DNA of 42,716 bases from Eubacteriales bacterium. Lineage in GTDB: Bacteria > Bacillota > Clostridia > Saccharofermentanales > UBA5734. The stretch is taken from contig JAQUDJ010000011.1 in assembly GCA_028685755.1 (NCBI GenBank), positions 1 to 42,716 on the forward strand. The letters run 5' to 3'. A program made the translations under genes and the position numbers. Below, piece after piece: positions 41,776 to 42,716 of this stretch. Position 1 is the stretch's first letter, and every line of letters starts with the position of its first letter. The notes under the pieces are model-generated. The model did not search any database, had not been told where the DNA came from, and worked only from the letters and a program-made list of their open reading frames with translations.

Positions 41776-42570
41776 TTAACGTTTGTCTGGCCAAATAACC
41801 GCGTCGGGCTTTTGTGTCCAAAGATGTTCTGGTTCAAAACTTGGTTTGAGATATGGATCATTATCAACGTGGCGAATGGCCCAGAGATACCACATGGCGT
41901 AACCAGGTGCGGCCACTTGCGGATGGGTGATATGATCTGTCATCAATGTTGTCGAATTCTGTTTAACCTTGCAAACTTCGTCACCAAGTCCGCTGTAGCC
42001 AAAGCCGTTTTCCGGTAAAAACTTATAAAAATAAATTTCCGGCTGCGAATGATGATGTGGCGGATAGCTCGACCATTTGCCAGGGAAGGTAATCACTTCA
42101 CCGAGGGCTAGATTCGAATTCGGCGCTATTGTTTTGTCAAAGACCGTCCGAACGATGCGTGTTGCGGTTTCATTCATTGTGCCCTGTCCGCGTTGTTCAC
42201 TCTGACAATCTGCCGGGTTAAATAAGCGGGCACCGAACACCTCTGTATTCGGAGTGGCCAAATAGCTCAGTTCACTATCAGGTGCAATTCCCGTAATACG
42301 AACGGGGAAGCCGGCTGGAACATGTAAAACATACGGGCTTTCATCGAAGCAATTCGTGCGGGCAATCGTTGTAGTCTGTCCAGCCCAATCGAGTTGGACT
42401 TCACCATAGACTAAAAGGAACGCTCGCTCGAGATCCTCATCGCTCTCAAAGGCTTGACGATACCCTATTCGCAAGGCTCCAAAATCCATCAAAGCGTTTG
42501 AATACGGTCCGTTTTGATGGATAATCTTCGTCATTCCATTGGGAAACGACGGAGCAGAGCGGATATGCAT
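41776..42570 (-). CDS. iolB: 5-deoxy-glucuronate isomerase
   Basis: Converts 5-deoxy-D-glucuronate to 2-deoxy-5-keto-D-gluconate (DKG). 264 residues, bicupin KduI/IolB family; the metal site is SSYPPHHHSQPEIYFYKF (His cluster and Glu), and GFGYSGLGDEVCKVKQNSTTLMTDHITHPQVAAPGYAMWYLW is the typical C-terminal half. Start: ATG at 42570 with AAGGAGG 10 nt upstream; the frame extends to an ATG at 42618 without an RBS. First gene of the operon. Confidence 0.94.
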   Translation of the reverse strand: MHIRSAPSFPNGMTKIIHQNGPYSNALMDFGALRIGYRQAFESDEDLERAFLLVYGEVQLDWAGQTTTIARTNCFDESPYVLHVPAGFPVRITGIAPDSELSYLATPNTEVFGARLFNPADCQSEQRGQGTMNETATRIVRTVFDKTIAPNSNLALGEVITFPGKWSSYPPHHHSQPEIYFYKFLPENGFGYSGLGDEVCKVKQNSTTLMTDHITHPQVAAPGYAMWYLWAIRHVDNDPYLKPSFEPEHLWTQKPDAVIWPDKR

Positions 42571-42630
42571 CGAGGGAATATCCTCCTTGTGAGCACTTGT
42601 TGGGTATCTCTTGAGCATTTGTGTGGCTCA

Positions 42631-42676
42631 ATAATATCACCCTTGAGTAAGTAAGGCAAGCATTAAATCCTTACTT
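42631..42676 (-). promoter_or_regulatory. Operon promoter upstream of iolB with overlapping inverted repeat
   Basis: Leftward -35 TTGCCT (42659-42654), 17-bp spacer, -10 TATTAT (42636-42631); start near 42624, ~54-nt leader. A perfect inverted repeat AAGTAAGG (42649-42656) / CCTTACTT (42669-42676) overlaps the -35 and may be the operator. It shows iolB is the first gene of the operon, so iolC/iolJ/iolG are not hidden just upstream in the same transcript. Confidence 0.65.
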
Positions 42677-42716
42677 GTCAAAATGAGTGCCCGCGCTCGT
42701 GATCGAAATTAGTTCA

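Noticed and set aside
33344-42570. Sulfoquinovose sulfo-transketolase cluster
   Set aside because: Split transketolase fits, but iolB, iolD and iolE are unmistakable inositol genes and no sulfoquinovosidase, isomerase or sulfonate reductase is present.

Overview
The window reads as chromosomal DNA of a fermentative anaerobic Bacillota, probably Clostridia-like. The evidence is strong GGAGG-type ribosome binding sites, intrinsic terminators with T-runs, a monomeric [FeFe]-hydrogenase, a small 4Fe-4S ferredoxin, a DUF438/hemerythrin protein, a DUF3783 protein, glutamine-dependent NAD synthetase, AzlCD, and an RsgI-like anti-sigma factor next to a sigma factor. I cannot name the species. Almost all of the window is coding; no tRNA, rRNA, IS element, prophage or CRISPR array was seen.

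Layout. 172-8286: amylosucrase, a transglutaminase-like protein without its cysteine, a DUF3783/thioredoxin-like pair, a DUF438-hemerythrin-PAS protein with an old yellow enzyme, then a cytidylate-kinase-like fusion and an hpt-like phosphoribosyltransferase. 8285-8595 (minus): a structured non-coding RNA candidate with promoter and terminator. 8728-12115: proB and lon (with an unusual Lys/Thr-rich N-terminus). 12281-16814: str operon rpsL-rpsG-fusA-tuf, read leftward. 17167-21470: 2Fe-2S protein plus [FeFe]-hydrogenase, corA, eno. 21476-27681: azlCD, a histidine phosphatase-nadE-mutM operon, ferredoxin, HAD phosphatase, an HPr-like protein. 27849-29468: sigma factor and RsgI-like anti-sigma. 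29578-32136: larA homologue and a URO-D-like protein, divergent from a DeoR-type regulator (32412). 33344-42570: an eight-gene leftward operon iolB-iolD-iolE-malic enzyme-type II GAPDH-archaeal-type PGK-transketolase N-transketolase C.

The most interesting system is this last operon together with larA. It has the middle of the myo-inositol pathway (IolE, IolD, IolB), but the next conventional enzymes (IolC kinase, IolJ aldolase) are not here. In their place are a split transketolase, a GAPDH, a PGK and a malic enzyme. The IolB product, 2-deoxy-5-keto-D-gluconate (DKG), is a D-threo ketose that ends in a carboxylate where xylulose 5-phosphate ends in a phosphate. Transketolase cleavage of DKG would leave malate semialdehyde, the carboxylate analogue of glyceraldehyde 3-phosphate. 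A GAPDH/PGK pair working on that analogue would make malyl-phosphate and then D-malate plus ATP. A LarA-family racemase would convert D-malate to L-malate, and malic enzyme would give pyruvate. Residues that normally handle the substrate phosphate are changed in the transketolase C subunit (His to Asp), the PGK (HxxR to HQGD) and near the GAPDH active site (SHHGPD to SHQALD). I propose a kinase/aldolase-independent, transketolase-type inositol pathway. This is inference from gene content, stereochemistry and residues, not demonstrated.

Other points of note: the unassigned structured RNA downstream of hpt, likely leaderless starts for the sigma factor and azlC, a 12-bp phased repeat between sigma and anti-sigma genes, repeated operator-like boxes linking larA and the transketolase operon, and several enzymes lacking expected catalytic residues.
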